DNA of 64,000 nt from Streptomyces sp. NRRL B-1140 (GTDB taxonomy: Bacteria > Actinomycetota > Actinomycetes > Streptomycetales > Streptomycetaceae), in assembly GCF_001280065.1 (NCBI RefSeq), contig NZ_LGEA01000091.1, positions 124,001 to 188,000 of the forward strand, written 5' to 3'. Shown here piece after piece: positions 8,784-17,954 of the stretch. Positions within the stretch are counted from its first letter, which is position 1. Each line of letters opens with the position of its first letter. The notes below the pieces were generated by a model. The model had not been told where the DNA came from, made no database searches, and saw only the letters and a list, made by a program, of their open reading frames with translations. Position numbers and translations under genes: made by a program.

Positions 8784-10268
8784 CTACGACTGCAGGACCG
8801 CCTTCATGACACTACGGGCGATGGGAGCTCCGAGACGGCCACCGGAGATGTCCGCGCGCGAGATGTCCATGTCGGTCGGGTCGATGAAGACGGCTACGGC
8901 GACCGACGAGCCGTCCTGCTTCTTGCCGTAGGAGACGAACCAGCCGTAGGGCACTTGCTCGGCCACGTCGACACCACGCTGAGCGGTGCCGGTCTTGCCC
9001 CCGACAGTGATCCCGTCGATCTGGGCGCGGCGGGCGCTTCCTTCCCTGGCGGTGAACTCCATCATCTGCTGGACTTTCTGAGCGGTCTCGGCGGAGACTG
9101 CCTGCCCGATTGCCGCGGGCTCGGTCTTCTCCAGCACACCGAGATCCGGGCCACGCACTTCATCGACGATGTAGGGCTGCATCAGCTTTCCGTCGTTGGC
9201 CAGTGCGGCGGTGACCATGGCCATCTGCATCGGTGTGCTCGTGAGGCTGCCCTGGCCCATGCCGGTGAGCGCGGTGCCGGGCTTGTCGAGGTTCTCCGGG
9301 TAAATGCTCCTGGTGGCGAGCAGGTCGCCGAAGTCGTCGGAATAGACGTCATCGTTGAAGCCGAACTTCTCAGCCGTCTCACGCAGTTTGTCCTGGCCGA
9401 GCTTTGCGGCAGCGTCGAGGAACACGTTGTTGCACGAGTACTGCATCGCGGTCTTCAACGACGCCTTGTCGCAGGTGGCGTCACCAGCCTCACTGCCGAT
9501 CTTGTTGCTCGACTGTGGCAGCTGATAGGGGGAGACCGCGTCCGTACGGGCATCGATGTCGGTGACGACCCCGTGTTCCAAGGCGGCCGCTGCCGTGAGG
9601 ATCTTGAAGGTCGAACCGGGGGGAAAGGTCTCTCGTAGCGCCCGGTTGGCCAGTGGCTTGCGCTTGTCCTTGTCGAGTGCCACGAACCGATCCGAGTCGT
9701 CGAACGTGCTGCCGGCGAACCGCGACGCGTCGTAGGAAGGCGCTGAAACCAAGGCCAGCACCTTCCCCGTCTCGGGATCCAGAGCGACCGCGGCCCCCCT
9801 TGCGCCCTTCAGCCCGGTCAGACCGTCGTAGGCCGCCTTCTGCGCCCGCGGATCGATGGTGGTGACGATCGAACCGGGGCGGTGGCCCTTGCCGCTGACG
9901 ACATCGGCGAACCGCTGGAAAGCCAGTCGGTCGTCTTTTCCGGTCAGGATGCCGTCGTACGTCCGCTCCAGAAGCGTCATGCCCTGCGCCTGCGACGCGT
10001 ATCCCGTAACCGGTGCGTACATCGGGCCATTGACGTAGGTGCGCTTGTACTTGAGGTCGGTACCCACCTCGGTGGAGCCGGTGACGGCCTCGCCCCCTAC
10101 GACGATGTCCCCGCGTGGGGAAGCGAACTGCTCGATCCGCACCCGCCGATTCTCCTGGTCGGCGGCAAGTTCCGGAGCTCGAACGTATTGCAGCCAATTC
10201 GCGCGTAACAGCAGGCCGAGCATCAGCAACCCGCAAAAGATCGCCACAGCCCTCAGCGGCTTGTTCAC
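8784..10268 (-). CDS. pbpA: Class B penicillin-binding protein (PbpA-like transpeptidase)
   Basis: This 494-aa protein is a membrane-anchored D,D-transpeptidase that cross-links peptidoglycan outside the membrane. It has an N-terminal anchor (about residues 7-24), a PBP dimerisation region, and all three active-site motifs: STFK with the nucleophilic serine, SCN, and KTGTAQ near the C-terminus. The GTG at 10268 is preferred because GGAGG lies 7 nt upstream, and it gives the usual NKPLR start of this family; longer in-frame starts exist. No rodA/ftsW neighbour is present, so this is probably one of several Streptomyces PbpA paralogues. The 10,269-10,702 gap holds no convincing gene. Confidence 0.9.
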   Translation of the reverse strand: MNKPLRAVAIFCGLLMLGLLLRANWLQYVRAPELAADQENRRVRIEQFASPRGDIVVGGEAVTGSTEVGTDLKYKRTYVNGPMYAPVTGYASQAQGMTLLERTYDGILTGKDDRLAFQRFADVVSGKGHRPGSIVTTIDPRAQKAAYDGLTGLKGARGAAVALDPETGKVLALVSAPSYDASRFAGSTFDDSDRFVALDKDKRKPLANRALRETFPPGSTFKILTAAAALEHGVVTDIDARTDAVSPYQLPQSSNKIGSEAGDATCDKASLKTAMQYSCNNVFLDAAAKLGQDKLRETAEKFGFNDDVYSDDFGDLLATRSIYPENLDKPGTALTGMGQGSLTSTPMQMAMVTAALANDGKLMQPYIVDEVRGPDLGVLEKTEPAAIGQAVSAETAQKVQQMMEFTAREGSARRAQIDGITVGGKTGTAQRGVDVAEQVPYGWFVSYGKKQDGSSVAVAVFIDPTDMDISRADISGGRLGAPIARSVMKAVLQS

Positions 10269-10702
10269 CAGCACCCTCCATCCACGCACGAGGACGCGGT
10301 GCCCCTGGAAGGGGAGCCACCGCGTCCGCTCAGCCGGCCGGATATGGAGATGCGTCCTCGCAACATGCCTTCACCCTAGACGACGGCCAAGAGCCTCAAC
10401 CTGCCGTTCGGATCGGCGATCAAGCGTCTCTGCTTGGGCAGTTGAGGATACGGTGTCTGTGAGACTGCGAACGGCGGGGAAGGGTTTGTCTCTACGACGC
10501 ACCAGCGTCGCGATCGATAACACGGTGCATTCGACGTGGAATCACGACCCCGACACGTCTGTTTCTCACCGGAGCCGGTTCAGCGAGGCAAACTCGTGGA
10601 GCTCGCACTCCTTCTCCAACAACTCCGCTTGCCCCGGCTGAGGGCAGACGAGGAACTGGTGCGGCTCGCTCTGTGGAGCAAGCCGCACCACTTTCTGATT
10701 CC

Positions 10703-11494
10703 TCAGGCCGAGGCGTCAAGGAACGGCAAGACCGCTCCTGCCAGCAACGGCGAGGCCAGGATGTCGTAGTGGGTGGCGCCCGGCAGGACGGCCAGCTGGG
10801 CTGCCGGACGACCGGACCCGTCCCAGCCGGCGTCCTTCAAGCCGCCCCCCAGCAGGGCGAAGAACTCCGCCATGTGCGCGGGCCGTACCGCGTCGGCGTC
10901 CCCGAAGACCAGCAGAGCCGGTGCGGTGATGGCCGATACCTCGGATGTCCAGTCGTAGTCCTGCTGCTTCAGCTCGGCGATCTTTCCGATCAGTACGGGC
11001 CAGTCCTCCACCCGGGGTGCCAGCCGCGCGTACAGCTCGTAGACAGGAGACTGCTTCATCGGCTCGGCTGCCGCCGCGCTCATCTGGTCCATCCCTGCCA
11101 CGACCTCCGGGAACCAGCCGTCCCGCCGGGCCGGGGTGGAGACCACCACCAGGCGGCGGACCAGAGCAGGGTGCTGGATCGCGGTACGAAGGGCCACATC
11201 CGCCCCGAGGGAGTAGCCCATCACATCCGCCCGCGGCAGTCCGAGGTGCTTGATCAGGGCGGCCACGTCGTCTGCCAGCAGATGCGGCCGTAGCGGGCGG
11301 TCGATGTCCGCCGTGCGCCCGTGTCCCTGCAGGTCGACCAGGATGACGCGCCGCTGCTCGGCCAGCACGGGCAGGACGGGCGCGAACATCTCGCCCGCCC
11401 CGATGCCGCCATGCAGCAGCACCAAGGGCTCCCCCGCCCCGGAACCGTGCTCCTCGAAGTACAGGGACAGTCCGTTGACGTCCGCGTATCCCAT
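10703..11494 (-). CDS. Alpha/beta-fold hydrolase
   Basis: The 263-aa product is a single-domain alpha/beta hydrolase. The oxyanion-hole region is LLHGGIGAG, the nucleophile elbow is GYSLGA (serine near residue 98), an aspartate candidate is in VFGDADAV, and the catalytic histidine is in GATHYDI. Substrate is unknown. The ATG at 11494 sits behind an AAGGGTGAGG leader. It is the last chromosomal gene before the left end of the integrative element, about 320 bp away; that gap contains the old tRNA terminator. Confidence 0.85.
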   Translation of the reverse strand: MGYADVNGLSLYFEEHGSGAGEPLVLLHGGIGAGEMFAPVLPVLAEQRRVILVDLQGHGRTADIDRPLRPHLLADDVAALIKHLGLPRADVMGYSLGADVALRTAIQHPALVRRLVVVSTPARRDGWFPEVVAGMDQMSAAAAEPMKQSPVYELYARLAPRVEDWPVLIGKIAELKQQDYDWTSEVSAITAPALLVFGDADAVRPAHMAEFFALLGGGLKDAGWDGSGRPAAQLAVLPGATHYDILASPLLAGAVLPFLDASA

Positions 11495-11771
11495 TCGCCT
11501 CACCCTTCTCGAGATCACTCGGTTGCCGAGAGAGTAGACCGAGAGGGTCTGCCCAACTCATCGGTCCACGTAGGTGAGTTCGGAGAGACGAGGCCTACTC
11601 GCCAGTCCCGCCAAGCCTCGCAGCGTGACGTCCGCCCGTTTACTCACCGAGCTTCCCTCATGATCTGTGCCAGGACCCGGTACGCCTGCCGGATGCGCCG
11701 TGCCCCAGCTGGGCCTCCGAGCGGGACCACACGGGGAACACCGGGCATTTGCGGGATACGGAGGTGAGAGT

Positions 11772-11800
11772 GGCCCCTGACCTGTACCAGGTCAGGGGCC
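11772..11800 (-). terminator. Original terminator of the tRNA-Ser target gene
   Basis: GGCCCCTGACCTG and its complement form a perfect 13-bp stem with a 3-nt loop. Before integration this hairpin stood 17 nt downstream of the tRNA-Ser 3' end. It now flanks the truncated tRNA copy at the left end of the element. Confidence 0.75.
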
Positions 11801-11816
11801 ATTCTCATTACTCATC

Positions 11817-11897
11817 GCGCGGAGGCGGTGGGATTTGAACCCACGGTGACATCGCTGCCACGACGGTTTTCAAGACCGTTCCCTTCGGCCGCTCGGG
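11817..11897 (-). repeat. Left attachment site (attL): 3' part of tRNA-Ser
   Basis: These 81 bp are identical to 30821-30901. They contain the tRNA-Ser anticodon arm, variable arm, T arm and 3' acceptor strand but lack the last 9 nt of the 5' acceptor strand, so this copy is not a functional tRNA. Sequence identity stops abruptly on both sides, which defines the exchange segment. The distance to the right copy gives an element of 19,004 bp. Confidence 0.95.
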
Positions 11898-11967
11898 GAA
11901 CCGGCGTCTGCACCGTCCCACCTGGGGCGGCGCGGCTTCGGCCTTTCGGCCCCACGCGGCGTGCGGT

Positions 11968-11991
11968 GTCCACGGTCCACACGGGGTCCAC
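11968..11991. promoter_or_regulatory. Left arm-type integrase sites (GGTCCAC repeats)
   Basis: GTCCAC at 11968, GGTCCAC at 11974 and GGTCCAC at 11985 are phased at about 6-11 bp, 70 bp inside the left core. The same heptamer recurs at a comparable distance inside the right core. This layout is typical of tyrosine-recombinase arm sites. Confidence 0.5.
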
Positions 11992-12333
11992 TCCCTTTGT
12001 GGGCGCCCCTGAGTGACAACCTTCTCTGCTGGTCCAAGCCCCGGCTGCGCTCCGCTCCGCCGGGCGCGCTCCCGGCTCCGCCGCGGCGCCGCTCCTGCCT
12101 CCGGCCCGCTCCGCCCGCGCTGCGCCGACGCGCGCCCACATGTAGATAGGGCCAGTGGCCATGAGCCGATCACCGCAGAGTGCGGCCACGGTCAGAACAG
12201 TGCCTCCGGCGGGGGCTCGGCCGGCACCGGGGGGAGGGGGGCGCCGTCGCCGACCGCGGGGCCGTCGTGGCGGATGCTGGGGGCTCCCGTCCCGCACACA
12301 ATCGACCCAGGCAGAGCCGAGCAGACGCGGCCC

Positions 12334-12381
12334 CTGGCGTCCAGGTCGTTCGTACAGTGGCGCGCTCCACCTGGACGCCAG
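12334..12381. repeat. Perfect 13-bp inverted repeat
   Basis: CTGGCGTCCAGGT (12334-12346) and ACCTGGACGCCAG (12369-12381) flank a 22-nt spacer in the non-coding left end of the element (11,898-12,496). It may be a terminator for the downstream minus-strand gene or a protein site. Apart from this, the arm sites and attL, I see nothing coding in that interval. Confidence 0.5.
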
Positions 12382-12496
12382 GAACCACGCCCGCTCGACC
12401 GCGTGTGGGGCGACGGCGTACGGGATGGGAGCTGAGGTAGGTGGTGGCGAGGTCGTACGCCGGTGCAGCCGAGGACGCACCCGCGCCTGCGTGCGG

Positions 12497-12889
12497 TCAA
12501 GCAGTGAGAGGGACGGCCTGGGTCAGGGATTCCAGGTCTCCGTACAGGGCGGCCTGGAGCGCGGCGGCGAGTTCGCGGGCTCGCTCTTCGTTCCGCACCC
12601 CGTGCATCATGAAGTAGACGGGTCCCATGTAAGCGCCCCAGTCGACTTCGTTCCTTTCCACGAGGCGGGTGATCGCGGCCCGGACTTCCTCGTTGACTGC
12701 GTCGGTGACTAGGTGGCTGGGGCCGGCAGTGAGCGTGTCCGCCTTCACGGTCCACCGGTTTCCTTCGTGTTCGATGACGACGAACACGGCGCTGTTCATC
12801 ATGGCGTTCCGGTACGCGTCGTGGAACGCGCCGGTGCCGGTGGCGACCGGGATGAGGTGAGCGGGGCACGGAACGGGCAGCGGCTGCAC
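12497..12889 (-). CDS. Unknown protein, AICE cargo
   Basis: The 130-aa product is not from a family I recognise. Its first third is proline-rich (QPLPVPCPAHLIPV), the centre has a beta-like segment (SAVFVVIEHEGNRW), and the C-terminal half is helical with acidic and alanine-rich stretches ending near LYGDLESLTQ. No signal peptide is evident. The start is uncertain: GTG at 12889 is used, but no clear ribosome site is seen, and ATG codons at about residue 33 could serve. It is transcribed toward attL, and a 13-bp inverted repeat lies about 115 bp downstream of its stop. Confidence 0.5.
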   Translation of the reverse strand: MQPLPVPCPAHLIPVATGTGAFHDAYRNAMMNSAVFVVIEHEGNRWTVKADTLTAGPSHLVTDAVNEEVRAAITRLVERNEVDWGAYMGPVYFMMHGVRNEERARELAAALQAALYGDLESLTQAVPLTA

Positions 12890-13094
12890 GAAGGCTATTA
12901 TTACAAGTGGTGAGGTTTGATAGCGCTCAGTGACGCGCGGTCGGGTGGCGGCAATCCTTGATCTGCGGAATAGCCGAATTACCTCAATGGACGGCGGATG
13001 CGCGTGAGGTCGTGAAAGCGTGGCACTCGGGCCGCAGCGACGATGCGTTCCTCGGGCATGGACACAACGGCACTGCCCGCATCCGCAATGGGCC

Positions 13095-13466
13095 GTGAGT
13101 GACAGGTGGTGGGTCGTGGGTGCCGATCCCACAGTAGAAACAGTCCGCACTGCCCCCTGCCTAGTGGCGCAGGTGCGCGGCGAGATGGACCACCTGACCG
13201 ACAGGATCCTCACACCGCAGATCTTGGAACTAGTGAACTCCGGTGCTCAATGCATCGTGCTGGACATGTCCGGTGTGCAGTTCTGCGATTCATCCGGATT
13301 GAACGTCCTCCTGGCCGCACGGCGAGACGCGGAGCAGACGGGAGCGACGTTGGTCCTCGCATGCCTGCCATCGTTCGTGCGTCAGGTGCTTCAGATGACC
13401 GGTATTGACGAAGTCCTGCGTCTGTACGACACGGTCACGGAGGCTGAAGCAGCCCTGGTCGGATAA
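13095..13466 (+). CDS. STAS-domain anti-sigma factor antagonist
   Basis: The 123-aa product is a single STAS domain like SpoIIAA/RsbV/BldG. The phosphorylatable serine is in the conserved DSSGLNVLL motif near residue 68, preceded by VLDMSGVQF. These proteins bind a cognate anti-sigma kinase when unphosphorylated and free its sigma factor. No kinase gene is adjacent, though HATPase anti-sigma proteins occur elsewhere in this window at 33.7 and 44.0 kb. The start is GTG at 13095, with GTG at 13116 (AGGTGG upstream) as the alternative. It lies inside the mobile element, so it could let the element act on host sigma circuits; that is inference. Confidence 0.8.
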   Translation: MSDRWWVVGADPTVETVRTAPCLVAQVRGEMDHLTDRILTPQILELVNSGAQCIVLDMSGVQFCDSSGLNVLLAARRDAEQTGATLVLACLPSFVRQVLQMTGIDEVLRLYDTVTEAEAALVG

Positions 13467-13721
13467 GGGCGTGGCTCGCACAGGCGAGTGCGCCAGGACA
13501 GCTCAGAGCACCGCATGGGAGCCGAGCAGGGCCCGGGGTAGCGCTTCGGGCGCAGAGGAGCTGAGAACGCGAGAGAGCCACACGTGCCCTTTGCGTGAAC
13601 GATGAGGGGGACTGCACTGCGGTAAGACTTTTCCTACTTCATCAAGGCGGCTCGCTCCGGGCCGCGCGCACGGTGATCAGCCTCCTGAGGCCAGAGAAGG
13701 GCTACGTCATAGCGGGGGGTC

Positions 13722-13884
13722 GGCTCCACGGCTTTACGGAGCCACTTTGGCGCGAGCCTCGAAGATCATGGCCCCGACGTCGTGCTTTACCGGGCAGGTC
13801 CACAGACTGCCCGACGCACCGAAAGCTTATGTCCATGATCACTCACGCCAAAGCAGCGCCACCCCCAAGCCGTTCCACCGACCT
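13722..13884 (-). repeat. Direct repeat Y, copy 1
   Basis: This ~162-bp segment matches 16274-16435 with scattered substitutions and only 1-2 nt indels. It ends about 90 bp downstream of the stop of the ten-helix membrane protein gene. Both copies contain a hairpin with arms CGGGCAG and CTGCCCG, a conserved GATCATGGCCCC box and a shared end CCGTTCCACCGACCT. The remainder of 13,467-13,974 holds no gene. Confidence 0.8.
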
Positions 13885-13974
13885 ACATTCTTCTGGCCCA
13901 GGGTGCTTCAGTCGGCCGAAACTCGCCGCGTAGGCGCGGTATAGCGCAGCCACGCCATTGGGCGCCCGTGCGCG

Positions 13975-15741
13975 TCACTTCTCTCGATGCTGAAACTCTT
14001 TCCTCCCCGCAATAAAGCCGATGATCAGGATTAGAGTAGCACCGCCCGTGATCCATCCCACGTGAATACGGGTATATCCCAAAGTTCCGGGAATGCCGAC
14101 GATCCATCCACCGACGGCAATCAAAAACAGCATGGGCGATAGGCTATACAAAGCCGACGCTCGGGCAGCATTCATCGATTCACCGGCTGGGCGACCAGAC
14201 AGCGCCATCCATGTCACCGAAAGGGCGAGCACCACACCAAGTGCCGATCCGATAGACGCAAACAAGGACGAAAAGGATCCATGCACTAGATATACAAGAT
14301 TCTGTTCTGACCATACGAGCAGTAGCCAGCCAGCCAGTGCAACCGTGACCGCTGGAACTAGGACCACTCTTGCAGATTCAAGAGCAAACCCCTTTCCGTA
14401 TTGAATTGACTTTCGCAATGCCATGGCGGCAGCCGAAAAGAAGTTCTGAACTGCGCACACAATGATGCGAAGCGTGTACTTCACATTCGCCCACAAGTTC
14501 TCAATGCTGACTGCCACAACAACGCTGATACGGTTGATCATCTCATTGAATGCTTTAGGAGTACTTCCAGACCCCTGGCCCGACTTATGCACATACTTGC
14601 GTTCAGGCCGAATAGCCTCTCGGCGAACCGGAAGATCACTCGTATGAGAGAAACCAGCCATTGCCGCAACCACAAGGGCCGAAATGGCGCCACCTGCAGC
14701 GATCAACAGAAGCACCCACTGCAGGGCCTGGGAGAACGATGGATACCACTCAGAGGGACCAACGAAGAGGCCTAGCGAGGCGATGAGTCCACCGATGGAA
14801 ATAGCAGCAAAGATCCCGACGGCCCTAACGGTGCTTCTCCATGTCCTTTCGGATTCCGGCATGGAGCTCGACTCTCCATAGAACCGCATTATCCATCCTG
14901 CAACAACGACAGCTAGTACCGCGAGCCCTACTACCTGACGTGTCGACATATTTGCAAAGTGCAATCCAATTGCCACAGCGCACCCAATCAGCCAGGCCGT
15001 CAGAGCCACCTTCCACCCGAGCCTGTCCCTCCATATTGGGGTAGCTACAATTATGCCGCCAAAAAATGCACCAATCGCCAGCAAGGGAAGTATATTTTCC
15101 GTCTCCGCAGCTAGCATGAAAGCGCCGCATATTGCTACGCTCACGAGAAGCGTAATCCACTTATTTACGCGAGGAAGAAAGCTGCCGTCCTCTGAGTAGA
15201 CACCAACTTGGACAGCGCTTCTTTTGGAGCCAATTTGGATCCACCAAGGAATCTCCTCCGACTCCCTGAATTCTGTTGCAATGTCGCTCTGCTTTCCAAG
15301 CGAGGGGCTCGGTACTTGGTGAGGCCAAACGCCGGCATCTGAGTCCCTGCTCTTTAGTGGTTGACGTTCAGACGCCCTCGGCACAGATCTTTCATATTCA
15401 TCAGACCACCAATGAGCGGCGCCATGACCCGATGGACGCCAGCCGTCCGTGAGCAATGCGTGCTGCACTTCTCTACGGGCATTTTGCATGTCTTCGAGCC
15501 ACGGCCCAAGCGCTTGCAAGTTATCGAGATCTCGACCCAAGGGGGCCTGAAACTCAATCACATAGTCATCGTGAACGGGGTGCCGACTTTCCGGGCTTTG
15601 TATATGGGCGAGCATTCTCCATTTGGCAATTCCGGGGCCGCCGGTGATACTGCTAAATATTGACCCCGGCGACAGTTCACCGCCCGCATATTCGACATCA
15701 ATCACTGCATGCTCGATGTTATACCGCTCAGGCGAAGCCAT
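13975..15741 (-). CDS. Large ten-helix membrane protein of unknown function
   Basis: This 588-aa protein is encoded by DNA clearly lower in G+C than the flanks. Residues 1-190 are soluble; they include a VIDVEYAGGELSPG strand region and a small GWRPSGHG-AAHWW motif seen in assorted actinobacterial proteins. From about residue 193 there are roughly ten transmembrane helices in two clusters (about six, then four) split by a basic loop of some 90 residues. It ends with a charged KEFQHREK tail. The ATG has GGAG 7 nt upstream. I do not recognise the family. It could be a sensor, transporter or membrane effector. Repeat Y lies just past its 3' end. Confidence 0.75.
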   Translation of the reverse strand: MASPERYNIEHAVIDVEYAGGELSPGSIFSSITGGPGIAKWRMLAHIQSPESRHPVHDDYVIEFQAPLGRDLDNLQALGPWLEDMQNARREVQHALLTDGWRPSGHGAAHWWSDEYERSVPRASERQPLKSRDSDAGVWPHQVPSPSLGKQSDIATEFRESEEIPWWIQIGSKRSAVQVGVYSEDGSFLPRVNKWITLLVSVAICGAFMLAAETENILPLLAIGAFFGGIIVATPIWRDRLGWKVALTAWLIGCAVAIGLHFANMSTRQVVGLAVLAVVVAGWIMRFYGESSSMPESERTWRSTVRAVGIFAAISIGGLIASLGLFVGPSEWYPSFSQALQWVLLLIAAGGAISALVVAAMAGFSHTSDLPVRREAIRPERKYVHKSGQGSGSTPKAFNEMINRISVVVAVSIENLWANVKYTLRIIVCAVQNFFSAAAMALRKSIQYGKGFALESARVVLVPAVTVALAGWLLLVWSEQNLVYLVHGSFSSLFASIGSALGVVLALSVTWMALSGRPAGESMNAARASALYSLSPMLFLIAVGGWIVGIPGTLGYTRIHVGWITGGATLILIIGFIAGRKEFQHREK

Positions 15742-16125
15742 AATTCACTCCGTCCGTTCGCAGAGCTTGCTCATTACTCGCAAGTATCTGCAAGGCCAGT
15801 AATATGTCGTGACCTTGAGGCCTAAGTCCCCTCGCCTCATCGAGGTATGTTTGAACCGGCAACGACCGGTGTCGTCCCGGCGGGCGATGACCCCAGGCTT
15901 ACACTCCGATATGGCGGCTCTCACATCCAAGGCTAGCGAGCCGTAGGGAAGCTGTCCTGTCAGAGTCCCGCAGAGCAGTTGCGGTGCGCTCTGCGGTTAA
16001 ACAGCGAAGTACAGCAAGCCCTCTGACCGCGGGGTCAGCGGCCGACTGACCAGCGCGCGGGACCTCAACGACCACTCAGCCGACAGTCCGGGACGAAGAG
16101 GTCCGTGCCAGAGAGGTCTGTGCCA

Positions 16126-16261
16126 GACGCATGCCAGATTCTCCGGGGAACCTCGGAGAAACAAGAGGGAACCAATTCGACAGCCGCTAAGCGCCGACAG
16201 CGCTTTGCCGGCAGGTCATCCCCATAGCAAATCCTAGATCACCTTAGCTTCCCAAGCTGAG
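16126..16261 (+). repeat. Direct repeat X, copy 1
   Basis: This segment aligns with 18112-18242: both begin GACGCATGCCAGAT or GACGCGTGCCAGAT, share CGGGGAACC and GGAACCAA blocks, and end in AGCTTCCCAAGC. Two further GTGCCAGA motifs lie just upstream at 16106 and 16120. The closing motif resembles the anticodon arm of a tRNA-Gly(CCC). The rest of 15,742-16,273 has no convincing gene. Confidence 0.65.
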
Positions 16262-16273
16262 AGCGCGAGGACA

Positions 16274-16435
16274 GCTCCGAGGCCTTACGAAGCCACTTCG
16301 GCACGAACCTCGAAGATCATGGCCCCAACGCCGCGCTCCGGGCGGGCAGGTCCACAGACTGCCCGCCGTGCCGGGAGCCTACGGTCCATGATCACTTGTA
16401 CCTCAGCGGCTCCGCCCAAGCCGTTCCACCGACCT
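16274..16435 (-). repeat. Direct repeat Y, copy 2
   Basis: It matches 13723-13884. The internal hairpin is longer here (arms GGCGGGCAG and CTGCCCGCC). It ends 8 nt from the stop codon of the 206-aa unknown gene, so each copy of Y sits at the 3' end of a different minus-strand cargo gene. Confidence 0.8.
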
Positions 16436-16442
16436 GAGGCGG

Positions 16443-17063
16443 TTACATCGCCCCAAACCCGTAGTCGTACCCACGGCCCCGAAACAGCTTCCTCACCCAT
16501 TCGATAACAACTGAAGCGCAGGATGAGGAGTATGAGCTCTCGCCCCCGCCGCCAGATGGTCCGCCAATCCAGAAATTCCAGAGCTGCCTAGCAACGTTAG
16601 CTAGACTGTTTGCCATTTCTACAACTTCAACGAAAGCCTTTACGGTAGGCCTAAATTCACCAGTTAGATCGACAAGCCTGCTGGTGGTTTTCTTCACCGC
16701 CCCAACTATTCCATCAATGATTCGACGCACACTGAACCATCTGCCCCACGATGAGCTGAAACCACCTGAGATGTGAAAGCTACCCGCCCTAATAAATATA
16801 ATTACGTCCGCGTCGTCACCAATGACCTCCTTAACGGATCGAGTCACTGAAGCGTCATATTCCCCTCTATGGTCTCGGTACAGTTGCCACAGGTCGACAG
16901 CTTCACCACTGTCGTCCATTTCGATATCGAGGGCCAGAATCTCATTGCCCCTGATTTCGAGCATGTCGGAGATTTCAACGCCGTGGGGGCGTTCCACATA
17001 TCCAGCAAATTCCTCTGGGTGAATTTTCACATCTTCGCTGCTTATTAGCTGTATGGAGCCCAT
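16443..17063 (-). CDS. Unknown protein of the low-G+C cargo island
   Basis: The 206-aa product has no recognisable family. The first 100 residues are acidic and look globular (SSEDVKIHPEEF, LDIEMDDSGEAVDLW, DADVIIFIRAG). The second half is helical and moderately hydrophobic, then a Gly/Ser-rich stretch (GGGGESSYSSS), a basic KLFRGRG segment and a Tyr/Gly tail. I see no signal peptide and no clear membrane helix. ATG at 17063 is chosen because GGAGAG lies 6 nt upstream. It is divergent from the 171-aa gene, with about 250 bp between them that should hold both promoters. Codon use is A/T-rich compared with the host. Confidence 0.7.
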   Translation of the reverse strand: MGSIQLISSEDVKIHPEEFAGYVERPHGVEISDMLEIRGNEILALDIEMDDSGEAVDLWQLYRDHRGEYDASVTRSVKEVIGDDADVIIFIRAGSFHISGGFSSSWGRWFSVRRIIDGIVGAVKKTTSRLVDLTGEFRPTVKAFVEVVEMANSLANVARQLWNFWIGGPSGGGGESSYSSSCASVVIEWVRKLFRGRGYDYGFGAM

Positions 17064-17317
17064 GACTTCTCTCCGGTACTTCGTGATTTGCTTGACGTGC
17101 AACTAGCGTCTCACTCGCCGACGTAGATCGCATACGGGAGAGCACACAAACCACAACCTGTCACTCAAGCACGATGCCCGTCCAAGCGAGAGTCGCCAGG
17201 TACGGACTCAATGGGGGGGTGGTCGGCAGGCAGTGGTCTCTGATCCTCGAATTGCTGGCGCGATCGATCCTTGTTAATCTGATTGAAGTCAGTCGCTCTC
17301 TAACATCGGGAGGGAGC

Positions 17318-17833
17318 ATGATAGACACACACGTTCGTTACGCCCAAGGTCAAATGGTGTGCTTCAGAGCGCTGTGCAAAGAATCTCTTCCGCGAGTAGA
17401 GGTGCACGTTGCAGAGAAATTTGGGCGTCTACCTGTCATGAAACGTAGATTTCGGTGCCAGATAATCGAAGCGGACGCAAACAGCTATACTCTGCGAGTT
17501 CGCCCTTTGCAAGTATTCCCAGTAAAAAGTTCGGCACTGGCGGAGTTCAGAATTCACTGCAAGCCAGATCCTGGCGGCTGTATGGTGCTGGTGCGAGAAG
17601 TAGCTCCAGGACTTAACCGCGGAAAGTTCGACAGTCTTATACGCGCGACCCAAAGGATTTATAGGGCAGTTCCCGGGGGGCGTGCGTACCTTGGCAAAAT
17701 GAAAGTTTTTATAGAAGGTCGAGAAGTAGGCAATGCAGCCTCAGGTGAATTCCTTCAGGAATATCGAGACGTGCTACTAAAGGAAATATCTACGCAAATT
17801 CATGAGGGGCTTTCGCTCACAGCGGCGAGCTGA
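17318..17833 (+). CDS. Unknown protein, divergent partner in the cargo island
   Basis: The 171-aa product is basic and globular, with a beta-rich centre (RRFRCQIIEADANSYTLRV) that could form a small barrel of the PilZ or OB kind, then RATQRIYRAVPGG and a C-terminal helix. No motif allows a firm family call. ATG at 17318 follows GGGAGGGAG, a strong ribosome site; an upstream in-frame ATG at 17174 lacks one. It is divergently arranged with the 206-aa gene, and repeat X copies bound the pair on both sides, so the two probably travel together. Confidence 0.7.
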   Translation: MIDTHVRYAQGQMVCFRALCKESLPRVEVHVAEKFGRLPVMKRRFRCQIIEADANSYTLRVRPLQVFPVKSSALAEFRIHCKPDPGGCMVLVREVAPGLNRGKFDSLIRATQRIYRAVPGGRAYLGKMKVFIEGREVGNAASGEFLQEYRDVLLKEISTQIHEGLSLTAAS

Positions 17834-17954
17834 CGACGTCATAGACGCCTTCATGCCACTCGCTGCGCAGGGTTCGCGAAACGCACGCGTCCCGATGCGC
17901 AGTCGCGTCCGAGGAGTACCAGTCAAGTCGCCAGGCAAGCCGAACGAGACGTGA

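Noticed and set aside
10492..10719. Short frames on both strands between the PBP and hydrolase genes
   Set aside because: Composition is unconvincing, no ribosome sites, and one overlaps the hydrolase gene end.
11821..11905. A second tRNA-Ser gene at the left end
   Set aside because: The 5' acceptor strand is missing (sequence diverges after the core), so the stem cannot form. It is an attachment-site copy.
11812..12480. 222-codon minus-strand frame across attL
   Set aside because: It reads through the tRNA fragment and is Arg/Pro/Gly-rich without domain structure.
15745..15930. 61-codon minus-strand frame just upstream of the ten-helix protein
   Set aside because: No ribosome site and no recognisable features. 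It might be a leader peptide but support is too weak to annotate.
16285..16500. 71-codon frame through repeat Y copy 2
   Set aside because: It spans the repeat and runs into the neighbouring gene; the equivalent frame in copy 1 is not preserved.
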